The notes: generated by a model from the sequence alone, not told the origin. A stretch of 42,357 bases of DNA from Desulfonema limicola (GCA_020723255.1 DYJH01000005.1:2437-44793), one strand, 5' to 3'. Counted from the stretch's first letter, positions 23,300 to 33,057 are shown. Numbers and translations: made by a program.

Positions 23300-25008
23300 G
23301 CCTTGTCTCAAAAATAAAAGCTTCTCTCGGAAGTTCCGAAGCAGACATTCTTTTTACAAATGCCCGTCTTATAAATGTGTTTAACGGCGAAATTATGCCC
23401 GGTAACTTTGCCGTCAGCAAAGGCTTTTTTTCTGGTTTCGGATCTTATAATGCAAAGAAGATTATCGATCTCAAAAACTGCTTTGTTGCTCCCGGTTTTA
23501 TTGACGCTCATGTTCATATAGAAAGTTCCATGTCCTGTGTAACTGAGTTTGCAAGAGTAGTTTTTCCAAGAGGTACAACTTGCGTTATAGCCGATCCGCA
23601 TGAGATTGCAAATGTTTTAGGAAAAGCCGGAATAGACTATATGCTTGAATCAGGCAAAAACCAGCCGATTGACATATACTTCTCTTTGCCTTCGTGCGTT
23701 CCGGCAAGCGATATGGAAACATCGGGCGCAATACTTTGCGCTAAAGATCTTCTTCCTTACATAAATAACGAACGCATTGCTTCGCTTGCTGAAGTAATGA
23801 ATTTTCCCGGTGTCATTTCCTGCAATCAGGATATCCTTGCCAAAATAGAATATTCAAAAAAATATAAAAAACCAATCGATGGCCATGCGCCATATTTATC
23901 AGGTAAAAATCTTTATGCATATTTAGCGGCAGGTATTTCAAGCGACCATGAATGCACAACAGTTGAAGAAGCCACAGAGAAATTATCAGCAGGAATGCAC
24001 ATAATGATAAGGGAAGGCACTGCTGCAAAAAACCTACCCGATTTGCTTCCTATTATAAATGAAAAGAATTTTCACCGGATTATGTGGTGCACGGATGACC
24101 GCCATACTGATGATATTATCAATAATGGCCACATAGACTCAATGGTAGCAGAAGCTATAAAATACGGTATTGATCCGGTTATTGCTATACAGATGGCAAC
24201 TGTAAACCCTGCAAACTATTTCAGCCTTTATGAAAAAGGCGCTATCGCTCCAGGAAGGCATGCTGATTTTTTGGTATTTAAGGATCTATACAATCCTGTG
24301 ATTGAGCGGGTGTATTCTAAGGGAATCCTTTTGGCGCAAAATGGGATTATAGAAAATGAAGTCGAAAAGCCCGAACCTGTCTCAGTTCCCTCTGCAATGA
24401 ATGTAAAAATTAATGATATAAATTTTTCAATTCCAAGCGAATCAACCAGGATAAAAGTAATAGAAATTATTCCGGATCAGATTATAACCCGGCATATCGT
24501 AGCAAGGGCAAATATTGTAAATGGCATGGCCGTTTCGGATATATCAAGTGATATGTTAAAAATATGTGTTATCGAAAGACATCACGGCTCCGGGAATATC
24601 GGTAAAGGTTTTGTCAAAGGATTAAACCTGAAAAAAGGGGCGATTGCATCAACGGTTGCCCATGATTCCCATAATATAATTGTTGCCGGAACAAACGATG
24701 AAGATATGAAAGCCGCCGTGAACGCGGTTATTCAAATGGGGGGCGGACTTTCGGCTGCGACTGATGGCAATGTTTGCGGAACGCTTTCTCTTCCTATTGC
24801 AGGCCTGATGTCAAATGAAACTGTTTGTGATATTAATAAAGATATGAAGAATCTTATTTCAATTACACAATCTTTAGGTTCATCACTATCTGATCCATAT
24901 ATGGCGCTTTCATTTCTTGCTCTTCCGGTAATTCCGGAACTTAAAATTACCGATAAAGGGCTTGTTGATGTTGCTAAGTTTTGTATTGTGCCGCTTTTTG
25001 AACCGTGA
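23296..25008 (+). CDS. ade: Adenine deaminase
   Basis: This 570-residue amidohydrolase is close to the family's usual 570-590. It carries AHVHIESS (H72, H74), FPRGTTCVIADPHEIANV, the DGHAPYLSGKNLYAYLAAG segment, HECTTVEEA, TDDRHTDD and a C-terminal domain with IGKGFVKGLNLKKGAIASTVAHDSHN (in part), all typical of bacterial adenine deaminases that use Fe or Mn. It converts adenine to hypoxanthine plus ammonia in the cytoplasm. The start overlaps the preceding stop by four bases. Within this operon it would handle adenine, suggesting that phosphorolysis can occur before as well as after deamination. Confidence 0.95.
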   Translation: MSLVSKIKASLGSSEADILFTNARLINVFNGEIMPGNFAVSKGFFSGFGSYNAKKIIDLKNCFVAPGFIDAHVHIESSMSCVTEFARVVFPRGTTCVIADPHEIANVLGKAGIDYMLESGKNQPIDIYFSLPSCVPASDMETSGAILCAKDLLPYINNERIASLAEVMNFPGVISCNQDILAKIEYSKKYKKPIDGHAPYLSGKNLYAYLAAGISSDHECTTVEEATEKLSAGMHIMIREGTAAKNLPDLLPIINEKNFHRIMWCTDDRHTDDIINNGHIDSMVAEAIKYGIDPVIAIQMATVNPANYFSLYEKGAIAPGRHADFLVFKDLYNPVIERVYSKGILLAQNGIIENEVEKPEPVSVPSAMNVKINDINFSIPSESTRIKVIEIIPDQIITRHIVARANIVNGMAVSDISSDMLKICVIERHHGSGNIGKGFVKGLNLKKGAIASTVAHDSHNIIVAGTNDEDMKAAVNAVIQMGGGLSAATDGNVCGTLSLPIAGLMSNETVCDINKDMKNLISITQSLGSSLSDPYMALSFLALPVIPELKITDKGLVDVAKFCIVPLFEP

Positions 25009-25039
25009 GGGTGAATATGCCGTTAAAAGGAAAAAGCCA

Positions 25040-26146
25040 ATGTTAGATTTAAGATCTTCCAAAAAACGATCTCTTAGGCCAATATGGCTTGATGACAAAC
25101 AGGATACAGTCAAAATCATTGATCAGAGGCTTCTTCCGCATAAGCTTGTAATTGTTGATCTTAAAACCGTAGATGACGTTATAACTGCGATCAAAGATAT
25201 GTACGTAAGGGGAGCTCCTCTTATAGGAGTAACGGCAGCATACGGGGTTTATCTTTGTGTATTAAGCCTTTTAAAAAATCCGGCCGGAGATGATTTTATT
25301 ATCAGCGAGTGCGACAGAATAAAATCAACAAGACCGACAGCCATAAATCTTGCATGGGCAACCGATAGAGTTTTGAAAAAAGTTCTTTCCTCAACAGGCA
25401 TTCAAGGGAAAATATTGGCAGCACGTGATGAAGCCGGAACAATAACTGAAGAAGAAGTTAAAAACTGCAGAGATATAGGCATTCATGGCCTCGAAATAAT
25501 AGAAAAAATAAGCCGAAATAAAAAAAATAATACAGTAAATATTTTGACTCACTGCAATGCAGGCTGGCTCGCCTGCATTGAATACGGTACGGCAACCGCT
25601 CCAATATATGCTGCGCATGAAATAGGGCTGGATGTCCACGTATGGGTTGACGAAACGAGACCGCTTAACCAGGGAGCAAGATTAACAGCCTGGGAATTGG
25701 GAAAACGCGGTGTAAAACACACAATAATAACCGATAATGCCGGCGGGCACCTTATGCAAAACGGCATGGTTGACATAGTAATTGTCGGAACAGACAGAAC
25801 GACATATAAGGGGGATGTCGCCAACAAAATAGGAACTTATTTGAAAGCGCTTGCTGCAAAAGATAATAATATACCATTTTATGTAGCCCTTCCATCAAGC
25901 ACTTTTGATTGGGATACCGGGACCATAAAAGATATGCCTATTGAGTTGCGCAACCCTGACGAAGTTCGCTTTGTTCAGGGGCTTGATAGTGATCTTATAA
26001 AAAGCGTTCTTATTGCCCCAAAAGAAAGCCCTGCTGCGAATTTTGCATTTGATGTTACCCCTTCAAGACTTGTCACAGGTTTTATTACTGAAAGGGGAAT
26101 ATGCAATGCCGCAGATATCAGCAAGCTTTTTCCGGAAAAGATTTGA
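25040..26146 (+). CDS. mtnA: S-methyl-5-thioribose-1-phosphate isomerase
   Basis: Starting at ATG 25040, with AAAAGGAAAAAG upstream, the protein has 368 residues; upstream extension to 24962 would run deep into ade and is rejected. Family motifs are YVRGAPLIGVTAAYG (55-69), STRPTAINLAWA, catalytic C172 in THCNAGWLAC, ETRPLNQGARLTAWEL, catalytic D252 in VIVGTDRTT and NKIGTY. It isomerises methylthioribose-1-phosphate to methylthioribulose-1-phosphate and, in some organisms, deoxyribose-1-phosphate analogues. It differs from eIF2B alpha-like relatives by retaining both catalytic residues. It closes the salvage block; no mtnB aldolase or later mtn gene is in the window, so the fate of the ketose phosphate is not shown here. 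Confidence 0.94.
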   Translation: MLDLRSSKKRSLRPIWLDDKQDTVKIIDQRLLPHKLVIVDLKTVDDVITAIKDMYVRGAPLIGVTAAYGVYLCVLSLLKNPAGDDFIISECDRIKSTRPTAINLAWATDRVLKKVLSSTGIQGKILAARDEAGTITEEEVKNCRDIGIHGLEIIEKISRNKKNNTVNILTHCNAGWLACIEYGTATAPIYAAHEIGLDVHVWVDETRPLNQGARLTAWELGKRGVKHTIITDNAGGHLMQNGMVDIVIVGTDRTTYKGDVANKIGTYLKALAAKDNNIPFYVALPSSTFDWDTGTIKDMPIELRNPDEVRFVQGLDSDLIKSVLIAPKESPAANFAFDVTPSRLVTGFITERGICNAADISKLFPEKI

Positions 26147-26279
26147 ATTGCAATTTGCTTGACAACGCAATTTTCTTGAAATAGTTTCTAATATCTTTAA
26201 ATGGGCAATTCGGAAGTTATACAAAGGTCTCGCGCTGCTATCCCGGTTTAGGAACATGAAATAAAAAGGAATGGAACTG

Positions 26280-27716
26280 ATGAAGATTAACAGAGTTATA
26301 CTTTTCGGTTTGTTTTTGTTATCTGTTGTGTCGCCTACTGTGGCTTTCGGGGGCGGTGAGTGTAAACCGGCATATCTCAGCCTGGGTGTAATGCTTCCTC
26401 TTTGGAGCTGTATTCCGTTTTGGTGTATGCTTTTTTCAATAGCTCTTTTTCCTCTTTTTGCCCCTGACTTCTGGCATCATCATTTCGGCAAAATTTCTTT
26501 TTTCTGGGCAGCCTCTTTAGCCGTTCCTTGCCTTATTGTTTACCGGGGGTTGGCGTTATATGAAATTCTTCATATAATTATTATAGATTACATACCCTTT
26601 ATTATCCTGCTCTGGTCGCTTTATGCCGTATCGGGCGGCATTTTACTGCGCGGCACACTGGTTGGAACTCCTCTTGTAAATACCTGTATGCTTGTTGTCG
26701 GGACGCTGCTGGCTTCATGGATGGGCACAACAGGAGCGGCCATGCTTATGATTCGTCCTTTTTTAAGGGCAAACAGTCACAGAAAACACCGTGCTTTTAT
26801 GGTGGTGTTTTTCATATTTTTAATCGCGAACGTGGGGGGTGGCCTCACACCTCTTGGCGATCCCCCGCTATTTTTGGGATTTTTGCATGGCGTGCCGTTT
26901 TTCTGGACATTTAATATTGCCCCCCACCTTATTTTGGTGGCAGGCCTTCTTCTTGTTTGTTATTTTTTTATGGATGCCTATCATTATCGCCATGAAAAGC
27001 ATAAAAAAATTGATCCCAAAGATAAAGTGCCCCTTGGACTGGAGGGGAAACATAATTTCCTTTTCATTGCCGCAATTGTAGGAGCAGTTTTTATGAGCGG
27101 CATGGTTGACTGGGGAGAGGTTTCTGTATTCGGGGTGCATACCTCTGTGCAGGATCTGGTCAGAAATGGACTTTTGCTTATGATTGGGACTCTTTCAATA
27201 GTAACCACACCAATAACTGTTTATGAAGAAAATAATTTTACATGGGCGCCGATCGTTGAAGTTGCTTATCTTTTTATCGGCATTTTCATTACAATGATTC
27301 CCTGCTTGCTGATTCTGAAAGCAGGCAGCAATGGAGCCCTGTCTTTTTTTATTAATTCGGTGCAGCAACCGGCGCATTATTTCTGGAGCACTGGGATATT
27401 TTCGAGCTTTCTCGACAATGCGCCGACTTACCTTACTTATTTCAACACAGCCCTGGGGAAATTTTACTCATCCTGTCCGGAACCTGATGCTGTGTCCCGT
27501 CTCATTGCTGAAAACCCGATATATCTTAAAGCCATTTCCGCTGGGTCGGTTTTCTTTGGGGCATGCAGCTATATCGGCAATGCTCCAAACTTCATGGTAC
27601 GTTCCATAGCCGAAGAAGCCGGAACCCCTATGCCAAGCTTTTTCGGCTATATTTTAAAATATACGTTTGTATTTCTTATTCCGATCTTTGCAATAGTAAC
27701 TTTTATCTTTTTCTAG
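26280..27716 (+). CDS. Sodium:proton antiporter of the citrate/arsenite (IT) transporter superfamily
   Basis: The ATG at 26280 is preferred because AAAAAGGA lies nine bases upstream; it is two bases from an earlier ATG at 26271. The product has 478 residues, an N-terminal hydrophobic segment and about eleven membrane spans. Superfamily motifs are the first re-entrant loop NVGGGLTPLGDPPLFLGF and the second, GACSYIGNAPNFMV, near the C-terminus, with LDNAPTYLTYFN between. The pattern is that of NhaD-like/CitMHS_2 proteins, generally annotated as sodium:proton antiporters. A universal stress protein follows after 12 bases, as is common for ion transporters. Transport of an organic anion rather than Na+/H+ cannot be excluded. 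Confidence 0.85.
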   Translation: MKINRVILFGLFLLSVVSPTVAFGGGECKPAYLSLGVMLPLWSCIPFWCMLFSIALFPLFAPDFWHHHFGKISFFWAASLAVPCLIVYRGLALYEILHIIIIDYIPFIILLWSLYAVSGGILLRGTLVGTPLVNTCMLVVGTLLASWMGTTGAAMLMIRPFLRANSHRKHRAFMVVFFIFLIANVGGGLTPLGDPPLFLGFLHGVPFFWTFNIAPHLILVAGLLLVCYFFMDAYHYRHEKHKKIDPKDKVPLGLEGKHNFLFIAAIVGAVFMSGMVDWGEVSVFGVHTSVQDLVRNGLLLMIGTLSIVTTPITVYEENNFTWAPIVEVAYLFIGIFITMIPCLLILKAGSNGALSFFINSVQQPAHYFWSTGIFSSFLDNAPTYLTYFNTALGKFYSSCPEPDAVSRLIAENPIYLKAISAGSVFFGACSYIGNAPNFMVRSIAEEAGTPMPSFFGYILKYTFVFLIPIFAIVTFIFF

Positions 27717-27728
27717 GGAAGGTGAAAT

Positions 27729-28616
27729 ATGAAATTTGAAAAAATTTTGTTTAATACACGTTTCAGAGATAAGGCAGTCAACGCTCTTGAAGAAATGCTG
27801 GATCTGACGGCAGTAGGTCTTAAAGAAATTATCCTGGTTTATGTTATCCCGAGAGAAAAAGTGGCCTTTGTACCTTACGGAGGTTATCAGAAAGAAAAAG
27901 AATTGGAAATAAAGAAAAAAGTTTCTGATAAATTTGAAAAATGGGGTGCAGTTCTCGCAAAAAAGGGTGTTAAAAGTAAAATACGCATTGAAGTCGGTAT
28001 GCCTAATGCCATTATTCTTTCAATAGCTGAAAAAGAAAAAGTGGATATAATCGTTGCCGGAAGCAAGAAGCGTACATTGCTTGAAAAAGTCTATGTCGGC
28101 ACTCACTTGCTGGATCTTACACGCCGCAGCCCGGTTCCCATACTGATGAATAAGTACATAGCCGAATATGAACAAGACGGTAAAATAATAACACGTGTTA
28201 ATGAACATATCTTTAACCGTCCCATGCTTGCCACGGACTGGTCCTGCCCATCCTCTAATGCGCTTGACGCTTTGATATCACTTAAAGGGCTGGCTACTAA
28301 AGTGATAGTAGCTCATAACATAGGCCTTAAAATAACCAAGGCTATGAGTCCGGCTCAGTTTCAGGAAATAAAAAAGGAAAGCCGAAAGAGGCTTAATGAA
28401 TACAGGCACCGTTTAACTGATGCAGGTCTTTATGTGGAAACAAGCCTGACCTCCGGAAGGACTGTGCCTGAGCTAATTAAAGTTTCGCGCAAACATAATG
28501 CTTCTATGATTGTTATGGGCAGAACCGGCAAAGACTGGCTCAGCCAGTATTGGTTGGGCGGGGTATCCCACAGGGTTGCAGAAATTTCAGAATTGCCTGT
28601 ATTGCTTATTCCGTGA
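27729..28616 (+). CDS. Universal stress protein with two Usp domains
   Basis: This 295-residue protein has two tandem Usp domains, about 1-145 and 160-295. The C-terminal domain ends in the ATP-binding pattern G-x2-G-x9-G (MGRTGKDWLSQYWLGG) followed by SHRVAE and PVLLIP; the N-terminal copy has VAGSKKRTLLEKVYVGTH with a more degenerate glycine pattern. An AGGGAAGGTG ribosome site supports the start. It lies 12 bases after the antiporter gene, so it probably senses energy or nucleotide state for that transporter (inference). Confidence 0.92.
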   Translation: MKFEKILFNTRFRDKAVNALEEMLDLTAVGLKEIILVYVIPREKVAFVPYGGYQKEKELEIKKKVSDKFEKWGAVLAKKGVKSKIRIEVGMPNAIILSIAEKEKVDIIVAGSKKRTLLEKVYVGTHLLDLTRRSPVPILMNKYIAEYEQDGKIITRVNEHIFNRPMLATDWSCPSSNALDALISLKGLATKVIVAHNIGLKITKAMSPAQFQEIKKESRKRLNEYRHRLTDAGLYVETSLTSGRTVPELIKVSRKHNASMIVMGRTGKDWLSQYWLGGVSHRVAEISELPVLLIP

Positions 28617-28719
28617 AGCCGAATTATTTGTCGTCATAATCATGCCTTATGGGGTCGCCTTTTCAGTACCAAACGGAACAGATTTATAGCAATTACTTAC
28701 TAGTGATGAAAGTATTCTT

Positions 28720-29058
28720 TTGAAACAGCTAAAAGGTTATCAGAAAAAGTATTTAAGAGGCCTTGCACACAGGCTTAAACCATATGTTTTTATAGGTCAA
28801 AAGGGATTAACGGACTCCCTTTTAAAATCTGTTTCCGAAGCTCTTGAAAAACACGAACTTGTAAAAATTAAATTTCTGGATTTTAAAGAGACGGACACGA
28901 AAAAGGAATTGACAGCAGAAATAGAAAAAATAACTAAATGCGAGCTTGTCGGAATAATAGGACATATGGCAATATTTTATAAACAGCACAAAAATCCTGA
29001 AAATAGGTTGCTTATACTCCCTGAAAAAAAGAAGGATAGTGAAGAACCGAAAGTATAA
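28720..29058 (+). CDS. yhbY: YhbY-type CRM-domain RNA-binding protein
   Basis: This 112-residue protein has the CRM fold pattern: LKGYQKKYLRGLAHRLKPYVFIGQKG with the GxxG loop (IGQKG), ALEKHELVKIKF and VGIIGHMAIFYK. E. coli YhbY binds pre-50S ribosomal particles. The start is a TTG; no in-frame ATG lies upstream within the open frame, and the ribosome site (GATGAAAG) is weak. A 15-residue lysine/glutamate-rich tail follows the domain. The tpx gene follows after 15 bases. Confidence 0.9.
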   Translation: MKQLKGYQKKYLRGLAHRLKPYVFIGQKGLTDSLLKSVSEALEKHELVKIKFLDFKETDTKKELTAEIEKITKCELVGIIGHMAIFYKQHKNPENRLLILPEKKKDSEEPKV

Positions 29059-29073
29059 AATTAGGAGGCCAAA

Positions 29074-29592
29074 ATGTATGAGGAAAGATCCGGATTAGTT
29101 ACAATGAGGGGAAATCCCCTGACTCTTATTGGCAACAGCCTGAAAGTCGGAGATAAAGCTCCGGATTTTGAAGTGACAGGTAATGACATGAAACCTGCAG
29201 GATTGTCATCTTTTCAAGGCAAGGTTTGTGTTATATCATCTGTCCCTTCGCTTGATACACCGGTTTGCGATATGGAGACAAGGCGGTTCAATACGGAAGC
29301 CGCTATGCTTGGCAATGATGTTGTTATTTTAACAATAAGCATGGATCTGCCGTTTGCGCAGAAACGCTGGTGTGGCGCTGCCGGTGTCGATAAGGTGATT
29401 ACGCTTTCGGATTATAAGACCGCTTCCTTTGGAGCAGCTTACGGAGTTTTGATAAAAGAGCTGAGGTTGCTTGCCAGGGCTGTTTTTGTAATAGATAGAA
29501 AGGGGATTGTTCAGTATATACAGGTAGTAAAAGAAATTGCTGATGAGCCCGATTACAGCGCTGTAATTAAAGCTGTAAAAGGGCTTGTTTGA
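29074..29592 (+). CDS. tpx: Thiol peroxidase (Tpx, atypical 2-Cys peroxiredoxin)
   Basis: This 172-residue protein matches the Tpx length of about 168. It has the peroxidatic cysteine C65 within SVPSLDTPVCDMETRRFN (T62 preceding), the resolving cysteine C100 in KRWCGAAG, and the YGV..LLARAVFVIDRKG strand region. It reduces hydrogen peroxide and alkyl peroxides through thioredoxin. It begins MYEERSGLVTMRGNPLTLIG, as in many Tpx proteins. AGGAGG supports the start. It fits oxygen defence in an anaerobe. It converges on the GDT1-like gene with 22 bases between. Confidence 0.95.
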   Translation: MYEERSGLVTMRGNPLTLIGNSLKVGDKAPDFEVTGNDMKPAGLSSFQGKVCVISSVPSLDTPVCDMETRRFNTEAAMLGNDVVILTISMDLPFAQKRWCGAAGVDKVITLSDYKTASFGAAYGVLIKELRLLARAVFVIDRKGIVQYIQVVKEIADEPDYSAVIKAVKGLV

Positions 29593-29614
29593 TATTTGTA
29601 ATTCATTTTAATAA

Positions 29615-29896
29615 TCATGTAGGTTTTACAGCAGTATAGACAGTCCATGCGCCTACAGCGATAAAAAAAATGCCTGCGGCTATCTTGATATAGTTTACAG
29701 GTATTAATTTGCTTAAACCAGCTCCGCATAGAACGGCTATTAGCGAACTTAAGACAAGCGCACCTGCAGAGCCAAAAAATACTGAAAGCTTTGAGCCGTT
29801 TTCTGCAGACAGGCAGAATGTGGCAAGTTGGGTCTTGTCTCCGAGTTCTGCAAGAAAAACCATCAAAAATGTAGTTGCCAATAACTTGTAATCCAT
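29615..29896 (-). CDS. TMEM165/GDT1 (UPF0016) family protein, single-repeat form
   Basis: This 93-residue protein has three membrane segments and the hallmark AELGDKTQLATF near the N-terminus (residues about 16-27), where Glu and Asp bind the cation. Full-length family members carry two such repeats in about 190-230 residues; this protein has only one and ends cleanly, so it would have to act as a dimer, as small prokaryotic relatives are thought to do. Relatives export Mn2+ or Ca2+. AAAGGATT lies ten bases before the ATG. It is 15 bases downstream of the transketolase stop codon in the opposite sense of reading order, so the operon order is tkt then this gene. Confidence 0.85.
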   Translation of the reverse strand: MDYKLLATTFLMVFLAELGDKTQLATFCLSAENGSKLSVFFGSAGALVLSSLIAVLCGAGLSKLIPVNYIKIAAGIFFIAVGAWTVYTAVKPT

Positions 29897-29911
29897 AAAT
29901 ATGATAATCCT

Positions 29912-31933
29912 TTATTTTACCATTTTCATGCCTTTTTGTACTATATTGTCTGAAGTAAAGCCGTAATTTTTCATAAGCGTGCCGCCGGGAGCAGAAGCTC
30001 CGAATAGGTCAATGCCTATTATTTCTCCCTTATCGCCGGCATAATGCTCCCAGCCCATAGTTACTCCTGCTTCAACTACTATACGATTCGATACGTTCTG
30101 CGGAAGAACTTTTTCTTTATATTCTTTGGGGGATTTTTCAAAAAGCTCTCTGCTTGGCATGCTGACTACTCTTACCGGAATTCCATTTTGCTCCAAGGTT
30201 TTTGCAGCATCAATCGCCAAATGAACTTCCGAACCCGTGGCTATTATTATCAAAGATGGATTTTGACCGGAATCGTAAATTATGTATGCTCCGTTTTCAA
30301 GAAGACTTTCGGAATTTGATTCAGTCCGTTCAATTATCGGAAGATTCTGCCGGCTTAGTATAAGAGCAACAGGTCCTTTTGTGTTTTTCACCGCTAAGCG
30401 CCAGGCTTCTTTTGTTTCGTTGGCGTCACAGGGTCTGATAACCGTTAATCCGGGAATAACGCGTAAACTGCAAATATGTTCTACAGGCTGATGAGTTGGC
30501 CCATCTTCTCCAACTGCTATGCTGTCATGAGTAAATACATATATGACGGGTATTTTCATCAGAGCGGCCAGTCGGATGGAAGGACGCATATAGTCGGAAA
30601 ATACGAGAAAAGTGCCGCCGAACGGACGTATTCCTTTGTGAAGAGCCATGCCGGATAATATCGCGCCCATAGCGTGCTCTCTTACTCCGAAACGAATATT
30701 TCTGCCGTTATAGCTATCTTTCTGGAAATCCAAAGAGCCTTTAATTATTGTATTGTTTGAAGGGGCAAGATCGGCGGAACCGCCTATAAGATTGGCAACT
30801 TTTTTGGCAATGGTGTTTAATACTTTGCCTGATGCAGATCTAGTTGCAATCGGGCCGTCATTTTTTGAAAAGGGAGAAAGACCGCTGTCCCAGCCTTCAG
30901 GCAAGATGCCGTTTATTGCATCTTTTAATTCAGGGGCAAGCACAGGAAAATCATTTTCATAGGATTTCATTTGCTTTTGCCATTTCAATTCGGCGTTTTT
31001 ACCTTTATCAAGGCATTTGCGGCAGAACTGAAGCACTTCGTCCGAAACGCAAAAGGGAGCATCATCCGGACAGCACAGGTTTTTCTTTGTAAGACGGATT
31101 TCTTCTTCACCCAAAGGTGAGCCGTGAGCATCCGCAGTATCCTGCTTGTTGGGGCTGCCGTATGCTATATGAGTGCGAAGCATGATTAAAGAAGGCTTGT
31201 TATTCTCGGCTTTTGCTTTTTTCAGCGCTTTTAGGATTGCATCAACATCATTCCCATCTTCAACTTTTTGCACATGCCAGTTGTAGGACTTGAATCGCGC
31301 GCATACATCTTCGGTAAATGCGATATCCGTTGTTCCTTCTATTGATATTTTATTGTCATCATAAATACATATAAGTTTTGAAAGGCCAAGATGCCCTGCA
31401 AGAGATGCAGCTTCAGCGGTGATCCCTTCCATAAGATCGCCGTCGCCGCAAACCACAAAAGTGTGGTGGTCGATAATCCCGCACTCTTTAGTGTTGTAAC
31501 ATGCTGCAAGATGTCTTTCTGCCATTGCCATTCCCACAGCATTAGCGAATCCCTGGCCGAGAGGACCCGTGGTTGTCTCAACACCAGGTGTATGGCCATA
31601 TTCCGGATGCCCTGGGGTTTTGCTTTGCCATTGTCTGAAACTTTTTATGTCTTCAAGTGAAATATCATAACCTGTCAGATACAATATACTGTAAAGAAGT
31701 ATGGATGCATGACCGCCGGATAATATAAACCTGTCTCTGTTAAACCAGATGGGATTAGCCGGATTATGTTTTAATATGCGGGTCCAGAGAGTATAAGCCA
31801 AAGGTGCAAGCCCCATAGGCGCCCCGGGATGGCCGGAATTAGCCTTCTGGACAGCATCCATTGAAAGTGCGCGTATTGTGTTTATGCAAAGCTGATCTAA
31901 ATCCTTTCGTTTCTCAGGCGAGTCTTTACCCAT
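29912..31933 (-). CDS. tkt: Transketolase
   Basis: The ATG at 31933, with AAGGAG upstream, gives 673 residues; an earlier ATG eight codons upstream overlaps that site. All transketolase motifs are present: H35 in [23 protein letters not shown], thiamine-pyrophosphate motif GDGDLMEG (163-170) with [10 protein letters not shown] (191-200), the transketolase signature around [43 protein letters not shown] and the C-terminal [14 protein letters not shown]. It transfers two-carbon units in the non-oxidative pentose phosphate pathway. The promoter region upstream contains a dispersed repeat (31995-32060). Confidence 0.97.
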   Translation of the reverse strand: MGKDSPEKRKDLDQLCINTIRALSMDAVQKANSGHPGAPMGLAPLAYTLWTRILKHNPANPIWFNRDRFILSGGHASILLYSILYLTGYDISLEDIKSFRQWQSKTPGHPEYGHTPGVETTTGPLGQGFANAVGMAMAERHLAACYNTKECGIIDHHTFVVCGDGDLMEGITAEAASLAGHLGLSKLICIYDDNKISIEGTTDIAFTEDVCARFKSYNWHVQKVEDGNDVDAILKALKKAKAENNKPSLIMLRTHIAYGSPNKQDTADAHGSPLGEEEIRLTKKNLCCPDDAPFCVSDEVLQFCRKCLDKGKNAELKWQKQMKSYENDFPVLAPELKDAINGILPEGWDSGLSPFSKNDGPIATRSASGKVLNTIAKKVANLIGGSADLAPSNNTIIKGSLDFQKDSYNGRNIRFGVREHAMGAILSGMALHKGIRPFGGTFLVFSDYMRPSIRLAALMKIPVIYVFTHDSIAVGEDGPTHQPVEHICSLRVIPGLTVIRPCDANETKEAWRLAVKNTKGPVALILSRQNLPIIERTESNSESLLENGAYIIYDSGQNPSLIIIATGSEVHLAIDAAKTLEQNGIPVRVVSMPSRELFEKSPKEYKEKVLPQNVSNRIVVEAGVTMGWEHYAGDKGEIIGIDLFGASAPGGTLMKNYGFTSDNIVQKGMKMVK

Positions 31934-31994
31934 TTTTTTCTCCTTAAATTTAAGCAATGTTTTTCAGCTTATTAATAAATGCCCAAATCGCCAT

Positions 31995-32060
31995 GCCGGA
32001 CTTGGCATCCAGAACAGAATGAATTTGCCGGGTTCCGGCTTTCGCCGGAATGACGGAAAA
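31995..32060. repeat. Dispersed palindromic repeat of the VIPAKAG-coding type
   Basis: The segment contains TTCCGGC-TTTC-GCCGGAA (32033-32050), a perfect 7-bp hairpin followed by TGACGG, and a second small hairpin ATGCC-GGACTT-GGCAT nearby. Read on the minus strand it encodes SVIPAKAGTRQ, the familiar false peptide of a very widespread REP-like element. It lies between the transketolase and radical SAM genes. Confidence 0.75.
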
Positions 32061-32187
32061 TAATATTTTACGGCTTTTTACAAAAAGTTTGATATACTTG
32101 TTTATTGTCATACGCAAGAAATTAATAAAATCAGATAATATCAGATTAATTATCAAATAGTTATGAAACAAACCGGCACGATTCCGG

Positions 32188-33057
32188 CTACATTGCTCTG
32201 AGATATTCAGGCCTTAATGAAATATCTCCCGATAGAGCCCTGTCTATAAGCTGTAATGCAGACTCCTTGTCTCTTGGCAGTCGCGCTCTTATCGACAGAT
32301 AGTTTGATGCGTGATTGGCGTGAAACTGCCCTTTTGAAACATTTGTAGCCTCTATCATAGCACGCAGCTCTTTTAACATTTCAAGCGGTGTGATCAACTC
32401 AAATTTTCCAGATTCGTAATCTTCATACAAAGGAGTTCCGGGTATAAGCATGAGGCTTAAAGCGCCAATATATTCCGGACTGATTGCTGAAAGCACCCTT
32501 CCTGTTTCCCTGGCGTGTATAAGGGAACGCTCCCTTCCGGCTATACCCAGAAGAACGGTAATTGAGATTTTAAGCCCTGACTCTTTGGCTTTTTTGCCCA
32601 TTTCTATCATCTGCTGCGAAGTTGCTCCCTTTGTAATATTTTTTAAAGTAACGTCGTCACCTGATTCAAGACCCATATATACAATACTCAAACCGAGAGC
32701 TTTCAGTTCCTTGAGCTGATCTATAGTTTTTGTATTTAGGCTCTTGGCATTTGCATATGTGCCCACTCTTGTGACCCAGGGAAGCTGTTTTTTTATTTCG
32801 GCAAGAATTGCAATAAGTCTTTTTTGAGGAATTATAAGCGCATCTCCATCGCACAGAAATACACGCAGCTGGCGTTTGCAGTATTTTGCCGCAAATGCAA
32901 TGTCCTCCATTATAATAGAATCGGGTTTGATACGAAAGCGTTCGCCCTTATAAGTGCCGCAAAAAGCGCATTTATTTCTTGAGCATCCTACAGTGACCTG
33001 AAGAAGGATGCTGTTGGCTTCACTTGGCGGTCTTATGATATTGCCCTCATAATGCAT
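32188..33057 (-). CDS. Radical SAM protein of unknown substrate
   Basis: This 289-residue protein carries C25, C30 and C33 in GCSRNKCAFC, a C-x4-C-x2-C spacing used by this subfamily instead of the classical C-x3-C-x2-C. The core continues with FLCDGDALIIP, MGLESGDDVTLKNITKG and LIPGTPLYEDYESGKFE, typical of COG1032-like enzymes annotated simply as radical SAM. Length covers the barrel only, with a short helical C-terminus. CAGGAGAT lies ten bases before the ATG. It reads in the same direction as transketolase, but a repeat-rich gap of about 250 bases separates them. No substrate can be inferred. Confidence 0.85.
   Translation of the reverse strand: MHYEGNIIRPPSEANSILLQVTVGCSRNKCAFCGTYKGERFRIKPDSIIMEDIAFAAKYCKRQLRVFLCDGDALIIPQKRLIAILAEIKKQLPWVTRVGTYANAKSLNTKTIDQLKELKALGLSIVYMGLESGDDVTLKNITKGATSQQMIEMGKKAKESGLKISITVLLGIAGRERSLIHARETGRVLSAISPEYIGALSLMLIPGTPLYEDYESGKFELITPLEMLKELRAMIEATNVSKGQFHANHASNYLSIRARLPRDKESALQLIDRALSGDISLRPEYLRAM

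Noticed and set aside
26159-26187. Sigma-70 promoter before the antiporter gene
   Set aside because: TTGACA is present, but the best -10 at proper spacing is TAGTTT, too weak to call.
31950-32171. Minus-strand open frame containing VIPAKAG
   Set aside because: This peptide is the known false translation of a widespread palindromic repeat, not a gene.
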